The notes under the pieces are model-generated. The model worked only from the letters and a program-made list of their open reading frames with translations. It searched no databases and was not told where the DNA came from. Positions 1 to 11,884 of a stretch of DNA of 64,000 bases are shown piece by piece (position 1 is the first letter of the stretch; every line of letters begins with the position of its first letter). The translations under genes were made by a program, and so were the position numbers. Location of the stretch: assembly GCF_043641665.1 (NCBI RefSeq), contig NC_092192.1, positions 2,292,001 to 2,356,000 on the forward strand. The letters run 5' to 3'. Source of the stretch: Enoplosus armatus (Eukaryota > Chordata > Actinopteri > Centrarchiformes > Enoplosidae).

Positions 1-649
1 CCAGAAACACGTCAGACGAGATTCAATTCATCGCCGAAATATCTTAAATTCTTCATCTGACCTCTTTCTGACACAGTTACAGGGAGGCTGCGGTGACGTT
101 TTATGTGTCAAATGAATTCTGAGGGTATACTTTTGGAAATGATCCAAACTCCTCTTTAAGGCTCGATCATCCTTCAGCAAAGTGAAGTTAAGTGATATTT
201 TTAATAAGGGGGCTAAAACTGATGCGTCTCCGCTCTGAAAGGTCTGATATGAATTGCTAATTAACCTCCGCAGAGCCGCAGCCGCGCGTCTGCACACAGC
301 ATGAATAAAGACCAACCTTGTGTGACTTTTAAAAGGAGATGACTGACGTGTGCAGGAGCTCAGAGGGGTTGCGGCGTCCCGGTGTCTCTCAGGCGCAGAG
401 AGAGTCGAGGTTTGAATCCGGCTGCTAACCTTTACTGAGTGTCAGCCAGTGAAAGACAAGTACTCTCCGTCTCTGTGTGTTCTTTCAAATCTGACCTGAA
501 TGTGCAGTAAAACAGAGAAGGGTTGCTGCTCCACGATGTCTTTTATTAAAGTAATATGTCAGGAGTTTTACCTCCAGAGGTTTGCAGAAGCTGATTCATT
601 TTCCTGAACATTAAGTATCTTTAGCACTCCCAGGTTCAGACTCCCCACC

Positions 650-935
650 ACCTAATGGTTTCAGTTTATACAACAATCATTATATAATTATGGAACAATC
701 TGTAAATAATTATATTGTTTAATCTATAAAAAGTTTGAAAATAGTGGAGCTTTCCTTTCCAAAAGTCCAAAAATCCAAAAGAAATTCAAGAACAGAGAAA
801 AGCAGCTCATCCTCACGTCAAAGAGTCTGAAACCAGAGAATGTTTTAAAGTTTAGTTTGGTCAATGTCAATTTTGTGGATTCATTTAGCTGATTATCAAC
901 TAATCAAGTAATCGATTTATCGTTTCAGCACCAAA
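650..935 (+). repeat. Dispersed repeat family D, copy 1
   Basis: GAGAAAAGCAGCTCATCCTC, GAAACCAGAGAATGTTTTAA and AATCAAGTAATCGATTTATC, then CGTTTCAGCAC. Same order as 55725-56180 and 61125-61335. Confidence 0.6.
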
Positions 936-1130
936 TGCAAAGAACCAACTTTCTCACATGTCCCATATTGGGATGGTAATCCTGGGAGGTGTGGTTATTG
1001 TGTTCCGTGTTTCTCTGCACTCTTTAATAACTGTACATATTTATGTGAATACACAAACACATCGCGTGTGTAAATGTCTCACGGATGTTATGAGGTGGAC
1101 TTGAACACGAGCAGATTAAAGGGGAAGGCA

Positions 1131-1300
1131 GCAGCCATGCTAGCAGCTCTGTGAGGTTGTGCTTTGAGCCAAATGCTAACATGCTGATGTTAAGCAGGTA
1201 TAACGTGTACCGTGTTCACCATCTTAGTTCAGTGTGTTGAGATTCTAACATTTTTTAATCATCAGTAAACACAAAGTACATCTGAACTGAAATTTCGGCT
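1131..1300 (+). repeat. Dispersed repeat family A, copy 1
   Basis: GCAGCCATGCTAGCAGCTCT, GTGAGG, AAATGCTAACATGCTGATG and TAAGCAGGTATAACGTGTAC match the first half of the 49751-50060 copy. Confidence 0.65.
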
Positions 1301-1749
1301 GTGAACCTTATCGCCCAACATCGGTGTGTCATCACGTACGGCTGTAATCTTCCACACTTTGGATGTGGTGGACCTGAAAATGAGTTGTGTTGTAGATGTA
1401 GGTCGTTTCAGGTTATTCAGCTGTACCGGAGGACCTGAAGACCCTCATTAAGGAGGCCAGAGGGTGTATTACATCTCCCAGTGCCACCTGTGGCCTTCAG
1501 ACCACCTGTACTGTGTGTGCCAGTAGCTCTGTGTTCAGATCCAGCTGCTGTTTGATATGCCTAATGTGCGTCAAAACATTTACACTATTAATTAAACTTG
1601 TAAACCAAAGGCAGATCAGCTGTTCATCCGTCCCCTCGCTCGCCTTAAAACAAAAAAAATAACCTCATTCAGCGCTGAATAAATGATGTTCAGTCTTTGC
1701 TTCCAGTCTACATTTCTGGCCTGTGATCATCTTTGTCGTCTGCCTGCAG

Positions 1750-1933
1750 GAGGAGGAGGAGCGTGGGAAGCGCCAGGTCCTGGTTCTCGGTCTGGATGGG
1801 GCCGGGAAGAGCAGCATGTTGCAGGGTTTGACCCCCGGGGAGTCGGCGACTAAGAGAGGCCGCTGCCGGCCCACCCGCGGCTTCAACTTCATGAGCCTCA
1901 ACGCCCCCACCTGTCAGCTCGACTTCCTGGAGA
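1750..1933 (+). CDS. ARL10: ARL10 exon 2: P-loop and switch I
   Basis: The acceptor ctgcctgcag ends at 1749 and the donor is gtaag at 1934. The 184 nt begin in phase 0 with an acidic EEEERGKRQ stretch, then the VLVLGLDGAGKSS Walker A loop, a basic linker (KRGRCR) and PTRGFNF switch I. The exon ends in CQLDFLE plus one base. The exon is GC-rich compared with the flanking introns. Confidence 0.93.
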
Positions 1934-4700
1934 GTAAGACTCCTTTTATTCCTCGTCATCAAACAGAGCAGGCTCAGTGTGGAGTTTAGAATAGCGTGAA
2001 GCGAGTTTTTACACCTCTGTTCAGAACAGTCGGCCATTTGTTTCATTAAACTCACTTTTTACCAAACGACTCCACAGAAATGCAGATTGAAGTCCAGGTT
2101 TTTGGTTGTTATCAACTATGATATGAACACGCTGATGGCTAGAATGTGGAGTAGTTAGCGTGCTAATGTTAGCATTATAACCTACACACAGTTATGTTAA
2201 CATGCTAACTTTTAGAGCATATAAGCATTTTAGTTTGTTAACATTTATCAAGTTAGAATCTTTACATGCATACAGTTTATAGCAACATAATGCTAACATT
2301 AAGTTAGCACACTGATGTTTAGCATGTTAGCATTAGGAGATGTGAAGACAGACTTAAGCACTGTGTGAAAAACATACAGCTTCATTCATTTCAATGAGGC
2401 TTTGGTGAAAACAAAACACAAAAACAAAAAGGTTGAACCTGGATTGGCCAATTAAAAACATGCAAGTGCACATTCCTCTGACATCACGCTGGATTGTGAA
2501 CGGGGTAAAGGCGTCAGTATGCTTCAGCCGTGGTGCTGACCAGGTAGCTGAACGGTGTCTGAAACGTTGACATTGACATATCGTCACCTTTCAAGCCGAC
2601 ATGTTGAACAACAGTTGCTGACTTCCACCTCCAGCAGTTACAGAGCAACGTGATCATTCATTATTTCCACAGTCATTTGATAAATTGTGATTAATAAAAC
2701 ACGGATTGTGGTAAAACGTTTTCATCTGAGCCCGGCTGTTGTTCAGAACTTGATCCATATTACAGCCGTATGCCTCCATCTCCTCCCCGAGAGCTCGCTG
2801 CATCCATCACTGCCAACACACAGAGGCAATCTCTGGCTCCTGCTATGTTGTACTTATTTGTTCAGTGACTTCCAGCAGTTTCTGTTCAGTATCAAGGTGT
2901 CATGGAGGTTTACACCTTAGAAACTGTAACTGTGACCTTGTTGTCGCACATATTATTTCATTTCACTCAAATGAGGGAGATCAAATCATGCACGTCAAAC
3001 AAGGAGAGGCGGACGGGTCCCGTTTGTATTTGTATTTACAGACAAATAAATACATCCTGCTAATTAGCATTCCACTAAAAGCCACTGCACCGCTCTAAAA
3101 ATAGCACAAATGACTGCTCTTCATTGAGACCAGTCTGTGGCCAGAGTGTGAGGCGCTCAGCTGCAGACGGACGGCCTCAGGTTGAGTTTCTGTGGATGTG
3201 TTCGGAGGAACGTGTCACGCTCAGCGGCTGATTTATTCATGATCTGAACACAGAGATCGGTGGGTGCCCAGATCCCTTTTCTCTTCTCTGAAAGTAAGAG
3301 GAACACATGTCACCGCCCACTCAGTCAGAACACTTCAATGGCACGGTGCAGTAAATGTTGGAGTCTTTGTCTCGGTGACATTGACGCAGAGGCATGTTGA
3401 CAGCTTAGTGCACACTTACGCACATCAGCAGCGGTACAGTGCACAGGGACTGACGAGTTCTTTTTAGGAAGTCCACCCGGGAAATCAAGCTAAAAGCCTT
3501 TTAACTCTAAATGAAAAGATGCAGATCAGATCAGTCAGAGATGGAGTTTCAGGCTCTGAGCAGCAGAGATGTGGGTTTGTGCTCAAGGGAAGTGAAAAAC
3601 GGGAAGAAGTTCCTAACATGTTGTACAGACTGTGTGTGTGGTTGGGCTCAGCTTTCCTCCCAGTGTTAGTACAGTATGTACTAGTTTGCTTTCATCTCCA
3701 TCTTTCCATCTTTACTGGAGTGAAACGATGGTTTTCCCCCAGCGGATAGCTAACACCTGTGAGAGCACAAATACACCTTTGAAGATGCAAACCGCTGCCG
3801 GACAACAGATAAAGAATATAACATATGAAACAGACACAACAGATTGTCACTGGATGGATGTCTTCAACATAGGAGTGAAAGTTAAATTTAGTTGAACTTT
3901 GGCTGCTGAAGCTGGTGTGAAAACAGCGTGTGGCACGATGGCTTGTGTAGCTGCACTCAGAGCAGTGAACAGTGAAAATATTGCAGAGGTAGTTTTGCCC
4001 TCAGGACTACAACTACAACGTAGTCCAATATAAATACACATCCACGTCGTTCACACCCGTATGACTCAGTGTCTGCTGTGTGTGTTCATGTGGGTGTGTA
4101 TCTAATAAGGTGGCCTGCAGAGCAGCAGGACCAGCGTCCCGCTGAGCACCCTCCAACTATAAAACACAAGCTGTCCACAGCGCTGAGCGTCAGGCCCACC
4201 CTCTGTCCCACATCAGGTAAACAGGTATTTATTGCCGCCACATCACATCAGCTAAAGGTACATCACCACCCTGTTTCCTAGCAACATTCTCCATTAAGTC
4301 CAGCACTAATGAATCCTCGCTCAGCTGTGCTGTGCTGTGCTGAATTCGGAGGCGGTGACGACCTGAAGTCGTACCCGCCCGCCTGTGTGTGTGAGCAGCC
4401 ATTCGTTTTGCCGCCGGTCATTATAGCCGCTGGTCAGTTCCTCTGCACTGCAGGATTGTGGGAAGTTAAAGCCTTCGTTAGTATGAAACTTTCCCGACCC
4501 TTGAAGCTGGAAACTGGATTTTCTAACAAATGTGTCCTGTGACTGCAGGAGGTATATGAAGTGTTGCAGAATGGGTTAGACTGGACATTATGACGCCTGT
4601 TTCTCACATCACAATGAATCAATCAGCAACCAGTCGGTCAAGTGACTCAGTCAATAGATAATAATCTGTGCAAACAAGCTGCATGGTCCTCCAACACCCA

Positions 4701-4741
<41 letters not shown>

Positions 4742-7700
4742 ATTTCCCCAAAAGACTAAAACAAGGTATATCGTCAATTATAAGGAGGTGGATCAAACAC
4801 TGAATGGTAAAACAAGTCCTTCTCAAAAACTAAGAATAATGAATAATGCAAGAGAAGAAAAACCAAAAAACAAAGTTAAACGCACGTCAATACTAATACA
4901 ATTCCTCCAAAAACCAAGAATAATGCTTTTGAATACAAGATGAAAACCGAATAAAGAATACAAAAGAAAAAGGGGAAAAGGTTCTAAGAAAAAAGGATAT
5001 TAAAAAGAAAAAAGGAAAAGAGAGCAGCTCAGTTACATTTTGCTCAGAGCCTCACTGTCACATCATGTCTGGAGGAAACTAGATGGAGAAAATGAATCAG
5101 ACCAATTTCCCCAGCAGGGAAACTGGATATAAATAATGTCTGAGAGCCGTCTGAGGCTGTTTGATCCCTGAGTGAAAGCTAGATTAGTGATTTCATTTGA
5201 TCCGGTGCACATTTATCTGTGGCCAATTTGCTTAAAGGAGGAATTCCAACAGCATATCTATGTAAGTCTACCTATCGATCTGTCCTTTTATTTATTTAAC
5301 CGTCAGTTTCTTTTGAAATCCTTCTTCTTTTACTGGAACACAAAGGATGCAGACAAAAACCATCTGCCGCACTGAAATGCCCTCCAGCCAGGCGATGAGT
5401 CAAGGCTGTATGGCTGATCTTCTTCAGTGTGCAGCGACAGTTTATTTTTATGGATCAAAAGAACTTTTACATCAGATCCTGTTTGTCTCTGAGTGCACTT
5501 GTGTTTCTGCTAGTTCACACTTGTATGATGTTTTGGATTAACACGAAAGCCTTATTTAATCATGGAAACCCCCGCTGAGAACAACTTCGGTGTCACAGTT
5601 AAAGAGTTGGATCCAAAACAAAACAACGCTGAAAATGTGAAGATATTCGCAGTGACATTTCTTCTTCCCTAGAGATTTGCTTTATTTATCATTAACCCGC
5701 TACAGGACACTTTGGTGAAACTACAGTCCAAACTTGTACATAGAAATTCATTCTTGACTTTGGGAACACATCTGTGATAACAAATTCTAAACTCTCAACC
5801 ATTTAGCTTCCGTCCCACGATAACAAAGGACCATTTGTTATGACAAAGTTTTAATACTTGGTCACGTGATGACCCCTGAGCATAAGTTTTTGAAAAGCTA
5901 ATGAACCTTGAGTATTTTATCAATCCAAATGAACACAGATTCTGGAGATTATCAATTTACGTTACGCTACAAAAACAATTCTTTAAGGTGGAAATCACGC
6001 ACAAACAAAATGCCTTTCCCACGTGGACATGAATGCTCTCAAAAGCTGGACTTTTTCACGAGCACATAAACGCATCGTGCGTGTGAGGGTGGGAAGATGT
6101 GAAAAGAGTCAAAACTCCACAAACACAAATGCAACAACAGTACACATGTGTGACGGGATTCGACAATGCTATCATTAAGTATTGAGACTCATTTCTCTCT
6201 ATAGAAACGTTCCGATTGGTTGAGTTAAATCTCAGTGGGCGGAGCCAAAAGAGCCTGAAACCTAAAAGTCAAAAATGGAAAGGTGTTGGGATTCAAAGCA
6301 GAAAGTCTGTATCTGATGATGTATGAATGTTTGTGTTTTCTCTGCTGCAGTCGGTGGCGGGGAGGACCTGCGGCGGTACTGGTCAGACTACCTGAGAAGG
6401 ACTGACGTTCTGGTGTATGTGGTGGACTCCTCTGACAGGAGCCGCCTCCCATTGGCTAAGGCTGAACTGCACCGCCTGCTGAGGGTGGAGCCCCAGCTGC
6501 CCGTGGTCGTTCTGGGAAACAAGCAGGTAAACCAGACGTCCTGTCGAGTTCTTCTTAAAGGACCGTACCACTGTACTACCATTCTAGGCAGCCGTGGGTT
6601 TCCATTCATTTCCATAGATAAACTTCAAGTCTGCATCCAGACTGCGCTGCATTATCAGTGATGGATTACGTAATTTAAGCAAGTTTCCAGAGTTATTTGT
6701 TTCCAATTGATTTTTATACCGTACAGAAATGAATGGAAATGAATGGAAACCATTGGCTGCCTGGAACAGTAAAAAATACATCCAAGAATCTAAAATGGTA
6801 CAGCACGTATTTAAAAATGTACAGCATGAGTGTATAGTATACATACAGTTATTTCTTGTTGGACATAATACTACTGGTATTCTTCCTGTAAATGAATTGG
6901 AGCACAATATTGATGAAAATAGAAAAGGAAACAGGAGTAAACCTTATTCACTTTAGATGAAATACTCTCACTCTGCTGGACTGGTATTCTGGTAAAAACC
7001 CCTCCAGTCATAATTAGACTGAAGTCTAAGTAAACATAATAATAAATAATGTCACATGAGGTTAAAACTTTAAAAAAAGAGATGACGTGTTGGAGCGAGC
7101 AGGAACACGTTGTTCCCTCTTCATTTATCCAGCAGTGATGATCCATCAGACTCCTGAAATAAACATTTCTACATTTCCTCCTTAGCACATATTTCTTCAC
7201 CCTGCGCTGCACTTGTGGAATTATACATGACCCTTTGAGGGAAGCAGGAATATTTGTCACATCTTCTGTCAGAGCGCTGCAGCTTTCATCCTCTCAGTGC
7301 TCTGCGCTGCTCTCAATATTAACAAGAGGAGTCTGAGGTAAAACTCGTTTCAGTTGAGCAGGATGTTCTGTACAGAGCAGGTTGCGCAGTTTAGCATGGC
7401 CAAAACATCCAAAACAAGAAGCATTTTAAACCACTACATATGTGAAACACCCTCTTTTCCTTACTTTCATCTTCCAAATGAATGAGTAAACTTTTCTTTC
7501 AGACTTTTATTTCCCAGTAAGCATTTACGGTTTATTAGACGTCTGTGCTGTATATAACCACCGTTTTGACAGCATGTAAATGACTATTTCAACATGTAGT
7601 ACATAGTGTTGAAAAAGGTTATATGTAACCCAGACATCTAAAGTTTGAGACAAAAAAAACCTCTCAAACTATGGCTAAATACACAGCTTCTGTTTGTTAT

Positions 7701-9657
7701 AGCATGGCCGGTTGTTTGTGTAAACACAGCCAAACTAAGCTAACGTAGTTGCGTGTGACAAAGGTGTAAACAGCTAATCGCACTAGCTACATATAGAAGC
7801 TGTGCATTTTTCAGAAAATATGAGTATTGGGAACACGCTGATCAGACAAAAATAAAGAAGACGTGCTGTTTACTGGAATGGATGACCTCAAACAGGTTTC
7901 AAGTCTCTTGATTTCTTTCTACAGTGAAATAAATGGAAGTCAATGGCCGTCTGTATGGTAGGAAAACACCTTCATCCAGCAATAAAAAAACTGTGGTTTG
8001 CTCTTGAAAATAGTTGGAATGGATCGTCTCTAAGATCGTCAAAGTGCCTCCAAACCTCTGACTATTTTTTGAGAGATGCAGCCTAAACCTTTGTCGTGCT
8101 GTGCACACGACGCCCGTGAAATAATGTCTTGAGGAGGAGGAGCTCTTTTTGACGGTGATACTGGCTCTCACCCACCATTGTTTTGTTCTCTGCCTCGGCA
8201 CTCGCTCTGTTTAAAAAGTACAAAGGATGTGTGTGTTGAAAAAGATGTGGCGGTGCAAAGAAACGAGGCGGACATCTAGAGACTCTAGCCGGGGTTGAAT
8301 GGATTGTGTAGGAGGATAGCGTTCACTGTCTTCACATACACAAGTTTTGATCATAACTGAGACAATTTGAAAATATGAAATGTTATTTGTAAGGACACAT
8401 TGTGATGTATTATGTGAGTTAATGGTAAATTTTTTTATTTCTTTCAAAGTCAAGTCAGCTTTTTGAGGTTGGTTATGTCAGATATCAAGCAACAAAGAAT
8501 CTTTCCCTGAAGGCCAAAACTACCAAAACAAGTTTGTGCAGTTTCTCTCTTTGGAATAAAGTGAAAGCTAAAATCAAGGTTCAGGCTGTTGTAGGAATAT
8601 GAGTTTTTAACATTCAGCACTTGCAGGCTTGAAAGGCTCTCAAACTTGTAACTTAAGGACGGTTGTCAGCTTGAATTCACAAGTTTGTGTTCTTAGCACA
8701 ACATGGTGAAATGTACAGTTTCTGTTCATTGCTAGTTCAGTTAACTGTTTGTGTTTGTTGCACTAAAGTATGTAGCTAACCGTGCTAGCGACAAACGAAA
8801 ACTGTGTGTTTAACCATACTTTGGCTAAACGATACATATTTTTGCCAGAATCTGTCAAATGATGGCACAGCTTCCGTTTGCTGCCAGCACAGTTAGATTT
8901 TCGCATTTGTCCCACAACTAAGCTCACTGACGTTAGCGTCGAATGGCAAATGAAAACAAACTATCCACTATGCGATCGACATTAAAGAGTTGTGTTTAGC
9001 TGTTTGCATTTTCCGGATGACACTGACGTAGAAGCATTGTACTTTTTATTTCGGCCAAACAGTCATTTTCACCAAAATGTGCCAATATAAGGCTAAATAC
9101 AGGCGTAGACAGCTACTCAACCACTCAAGCTAAAATTGGAAGCTGTGCATTTTGCTGTGTTGGGAACAGACTGATCACACAGTTGGACCGAGGAGAACTG
9201 ATCTGTGTACATTTTTACACGAACAGAGGTTTCGTTTGTTCCTTTAACAAACTCATATCTGTCATACAGGAGATGATCAGTGTTTATTGGAGGTTATGTT
9301 ATTCTAAATCAAAGGCAGTTTTATTTATATGGCACATTTCATTACAGGCAAATGCACTTTACATTAAAGAGACATGACGTTCTGACTAACTGCTCGGGTT
9401 TATGTATATTGGTTATTGTCCTTGAGAACAGGAGACAGTCGTTCTTGTCAAAGTGAGTTGAACTGGTTTTACCCTCCTCACAGGATAAGCCCAACGCTGT
9501 GAGCGTGTCGGAGCTGCATGAAGCCTTGTCTCTGGGCTCCGTGACCGAGGACAGGAAGCTGTTCCTCTTGGCTGCCCAGCTGGGCTCTGATGGGGCCCTG
9601 AGGAACTCCTGCCGGGGCCTGGACACCTTCCAGGACCTCCTGCTCCAGCTCGTCTGA
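1750..9657 (+). CDS. ARL10: ARL10, ARF-like small GTPase (3' three exons; exon 1 outside window)
   Basis: This is an ARF-family GTPase, joined from 1750-1933, 6351-6526 and 9484-9657 (177 codons plus TGA). Splice phases agree: exon 2 ends on one base of a codon, exon 3 ends in phase 0. Visible motifs are the P-loop GLDGAGKSS, a switch I PTRGFN, a G3 region read across the exon 2/3 junction as LEIGGGEDLRRYW, a VVDSSDR strand, and the nucleotide-specificity motif NKQD, split exactly by the exon 3/4 junction. Human ARL10, as I recall it, is about 244 aa, so roughly 67 N-terminal residues are missing; the family has a hydrophobic N-terminus there. No plausible first exon is visible in 1-1749. ARL10 next to a convergent NOP16 matches the human arrangement, which favours ARL10 over its relative ARL9. 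Function in the family is poorly defined. The G3 Asp and the catalytic Gln of typical ARFs are replaced. Confidence 0.9.
1934..6350 (+). other. ARL10 intron 2
   Basis: 4.4 kb of intron with no supported gene. It holds a TTAGC/GCTAA-rich block at about 2130-2345, a (CA)n tract at 4705-4739 followed by an A-rich low-complexity stretch (about 4790-5030), and otherwise unremarkable AT-rich DNA. Confidence 0.7.
4705..4739 (+). repeat. (CA)n microsatellite
   Basis: 17 CA units in ARL10 intron 2. Confidence 0.97.
6351..6526 (+). CDS. ARL10: ARL10 exon 3: switch II to NKQ
   Basis: The acceptor tctgctgcag ends at 6350 and the donor gtaaac begins at 6527. The first two bases complete an Ile codon with exon 2, giving the G3 region E-I-G-G-G-E. 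It then encodes a VLVYVVDSSDRSRLP strand/helix and VVVLGNKQ, stopping just before the Asp of NKxD. Confidence 0.95.
6586..6762. repeat. Foldback element with 30-bp inverted arms
   Basis: Arm 1 (6586-6615) and arm 2 (6733-6762) are reverse complements at 27 of 30 positions, separated by 117 bp. Weaker pairing continues a few bases outside each arm (outer side about 6572 and 6776). It begins about 60 bp after the ARL10 exon 3 donor. The layout fits a small MITE-like foldback; no flanking target-site duplication was confirmed. Confidence 0.7.
7680..7870 (+). repeat. Intronic repeat copy 1 (pairs with 8850-9200)
   Basis: Blocks such as GAAGCTGTGCATTTT, TTGGGAACA and CTGATCA occur here in the same order and spacing as at 9138-9178. 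This indicates an old duplication or two insertions of one element within ARL10 intron 3. Confidence 0.5.
8850..9200 (+). repeat. Intronic repeat copy 2
   Basis: This is the diverged partner of 7680-7870. The shared core is about 90 bp (9100-9185). The upstream part (CACAGCTTCCGTTTG near 8867) weakly resembles CACAGCTTCTGTTTG near 7682. Confidence 0.45.
9484..9657 (+). CDS. ARL10: ARL10 exon 4: C-terminal end and stop
   Basis: The acceptor cctcctcacag ends at 9483. The exon opens with DKPNA, which completes the NKQD guanine-specificity motif, and continues through a helix (SVSELHEALSL) and a FLLAAQ strand in the G5 position. It ends DLLLQLV then TGA at 9655-9657. This is the usual end of an ARF-like fold, with no C-terminal lipid motif. 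Confidence 0.95.
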   Translation, partial: DKPNAVSVSELHEALSLGSVTEDRKLFLLAAQLGSDGALRNSCRGLDTFQDLLLQLV

Positions 9658-10204
9658 TCTCACCCCCCCTCACAGAGCAGAGGAGTAGGAGATGGAGGGA
9701 AACAAAGGGAAGGCTTAAAGCAATCTTCTACTCCTCTTCCTCCCCCTTGTTTAAGCTCTGGCTTATTTGAGGCAGAGGAGGAGGAGATGACGAGCACTGC
9801 AGGAACCGAGGCAGAGAAATTACTGAAGAGGAGGAGATGGAGCGCAAAGTCTTGCACTACCTCCTCGTCTTCCTCCTCGGTTGTAGATAAAACGGCTTTC
9901 GAAGGCTCCTTCAGCTCATCTCATCTTCCACTTTTCTTCCGACTCGTCTCGTCTTATTCACCGGAGAAGAGGAGGTGCATGGCGAGGAGGATGAGGACAG
10001 AAGGTGGGACAGAAGGAGGAAGCTTTGTTCATGTTCAGTCTGTGACTCAGACCCACAAAGTTCACCTCCTGCCAGTGACTCAGACTTTGGACTAGTCTTA
10101 ATGTCAACCCGCAACAGGTTTATTTAAGCATGTACATTATTCTGTATATGAACTGAAACATGTCACGTCTGTAGATGCATTTACAGATTTCATTTGGTTT
10201 GCTG

Positions 10205-10625
10205 TTTCAGATTAGAGAGATTTACTGATCGCCCAGAGGGGAAACTCATCTTCCACCAAATCATACACAGAAAAAACAATACAGACATTGTATTCACAGT
10301 ACACAACAAATAAAATTTGAGACATGATTGACAGCTGAAAGGTGCTACGGATCCATACCTCATCTAGAAGTGTCATCTGAAACGGACTGAGTGATCTGAG
10401 TGAGTCTGGGGTGAAGCCAATCACTGATCCAGCCTTTCTGGTCATCTTATTGATCCTGTTTTTATCATCTGCATCAAGAAGCTTCTTGCTGATATCAAAG
10501 GATCTAAGCTTCCTCAAGAAAAATAGTCTGAGCCTTCTTGAATACAACCTCAGTCTTATTTTTCTAGTTTAATTTACTGTCCAGGTAGATCCCAAGATAT
10601 TTGTATCTGCTGACCCTTAATTATC
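10205..10625 (-). mobile_element. LINE (non-LTR retrotransposon) reverse-transcriptase C-terminal fossil
   Basis: Read on the - strand, the frame near 10620-10570 gives YKYLGIYLDSKLN, a stop, then NKTEVVFKKAQT in another frame, then RRLRLFFLRKLRSFD and DKNRINKMTRKAGSVIGF (down to about 10390). These are the conserved landmarks after the RT active site in fish L2/CR1-type LINE ORF2 proteins, in the expected order. A segment between RKLRSFD and NRINK is deleted, and there are frameshifts and a stop, so the copy is dead and 5'-truncated. Clade assignment is from memory of the family. Confidence 0.8.
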
Positions 10626-11884
10626 ACTGAAAAGATCTCTTCCTTCTTCCTTCTTCAATCAATAATTAACTCTGGTCATTGCCAAGTGTGAATAACTGTG
10701 CCCTCCTGTTTTAGTTGAGATAATGGGTTACGGTTAGACAGTTTGTTATCAAGCTAAGACCCAAGCGATAGTTGTGTTGTGTAGTTTAAAAATCATTGAT
10801 CTGTTAGCTAAAAGTTTGTATTAAAAACACTAGAAAAATCAAAAAAACATGATCCTCACAGAGCTGGCAGTTGTTTCAAAGTGGCTGTAAAATGCTGTGA
10901 AGTATAAAAAGTAGTGCTCCATCTACTCCCACACACTTCCTGTATGCAAATTGCAAAGGATCTTGAAAGACTGAGACACCTGTCATCTCAGGTGACAATT
11001 GATCACACATTTGCTGAAGTTGTGTGATCAGAGAAGTCAGCAGAGCAGAGCAGGTTACATTCAGGGTTGCCAGGTTGGAGATCCCCCCGGAGACTAAACC
11101 TCCACTAGCTCTGTGAATCCATCAACTGGGTGTTTGGAAGATACTCGCTGACTCTTACACTGAGGCTTTTCTGAGATCTAGGGGAATTTGTGGGGGAATT
11201 TAAAGGGACCCCGTGACATTTTGAAAAGCAGTGTGTTATTTTTCTTCTCACAAGTCTTTTCAGCTTGTGTGAGAAAGTTTCTACACGTTTCCATGACTGC
11301 CTCCACAACAACTTTAAGAACATTTTCATTTCAAGCCAGTTCCTCTTTGATCGAGTGTTACACAAATTACAGCCAACTACCACATATCACTCTCAACTTT
11401 GTCTTTTCCCAGAATCAGCCAGTGTTTTATGAAGATAGTGAAGAACTCTACTCATTACTCAGTCTCTTAACTTACACTTAAACAAGGACAGATATCCAGT
11501 TAAACACACATCCTCGAATGTACAAATGCAGATATGAAGTATTTGACTTTAATGCTACTTGTACAGATAAACTGGAACTAGCTAGATTCTGATCTTTAAT
11601 GCTTTATGTGTGCTGCAATGTTTGCTTATGACGCACAATTTTTTAATGAATGTGAAGTTTTTTTCCCCCCTTTGATGTACTGTACTTCTGCAGAAACGTT
11701 GTTTTCACAGTGGATTATTGTATGTACACTGTTTTTATAACCAGTGACTGCTTGTCACTCGTTTTATGTGATATGTTGATGGCACTGTTAGATGTGAATC
11801 CATGCATGTCTTTATGTTTTGTTGTTCTCTTTTAAAATGTCATTAATGTGGCAGCAAATGTCCATTGGGTTAATTAGTTAATTA

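Larger units (their letters stand above)
1..1749 (+). other. ARL10 intron 1 (3' part), repeat-rich
   Basis: There is no coding signal compatible with ARL10 exon 1 on the + strand; the open frame at 28-315 on the other strand has no recognisable domain. The segment holds one dispersed repeat of family D (about 650-935) and one of family A (about 1131-1300). Confidence 0.6.
6527..9483 (+). other. ARL10 intron 3
   Basis: 3.0 kb of intron. It begins with a foldback element (6586-6762) and contains two diverged copies of one sequence (about 7680-7870 and 8850-9200). No exon-like frame bounded by splice sites was seen. Confidence 0.7.

Noticed and set aside
28..315. 95-codon open frame on the - strand, considered as an exon of a neighbouring gene
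   Set aside because: No recognisable domain, no splice-site logic, and it lies inside ARL10 intron 1.
405..425. B-box-like GGTTTGAATCCGG
   Set aside because: No A box at the right distance and no foldable tRNA.
9787..10095. 102-codon + strand open frame after the ARL10 stop
   Set aside because: Serine/arginine-rich low-complexity translation of GAG/TCC-rich DNA; fits 3' UTR better than a gene.
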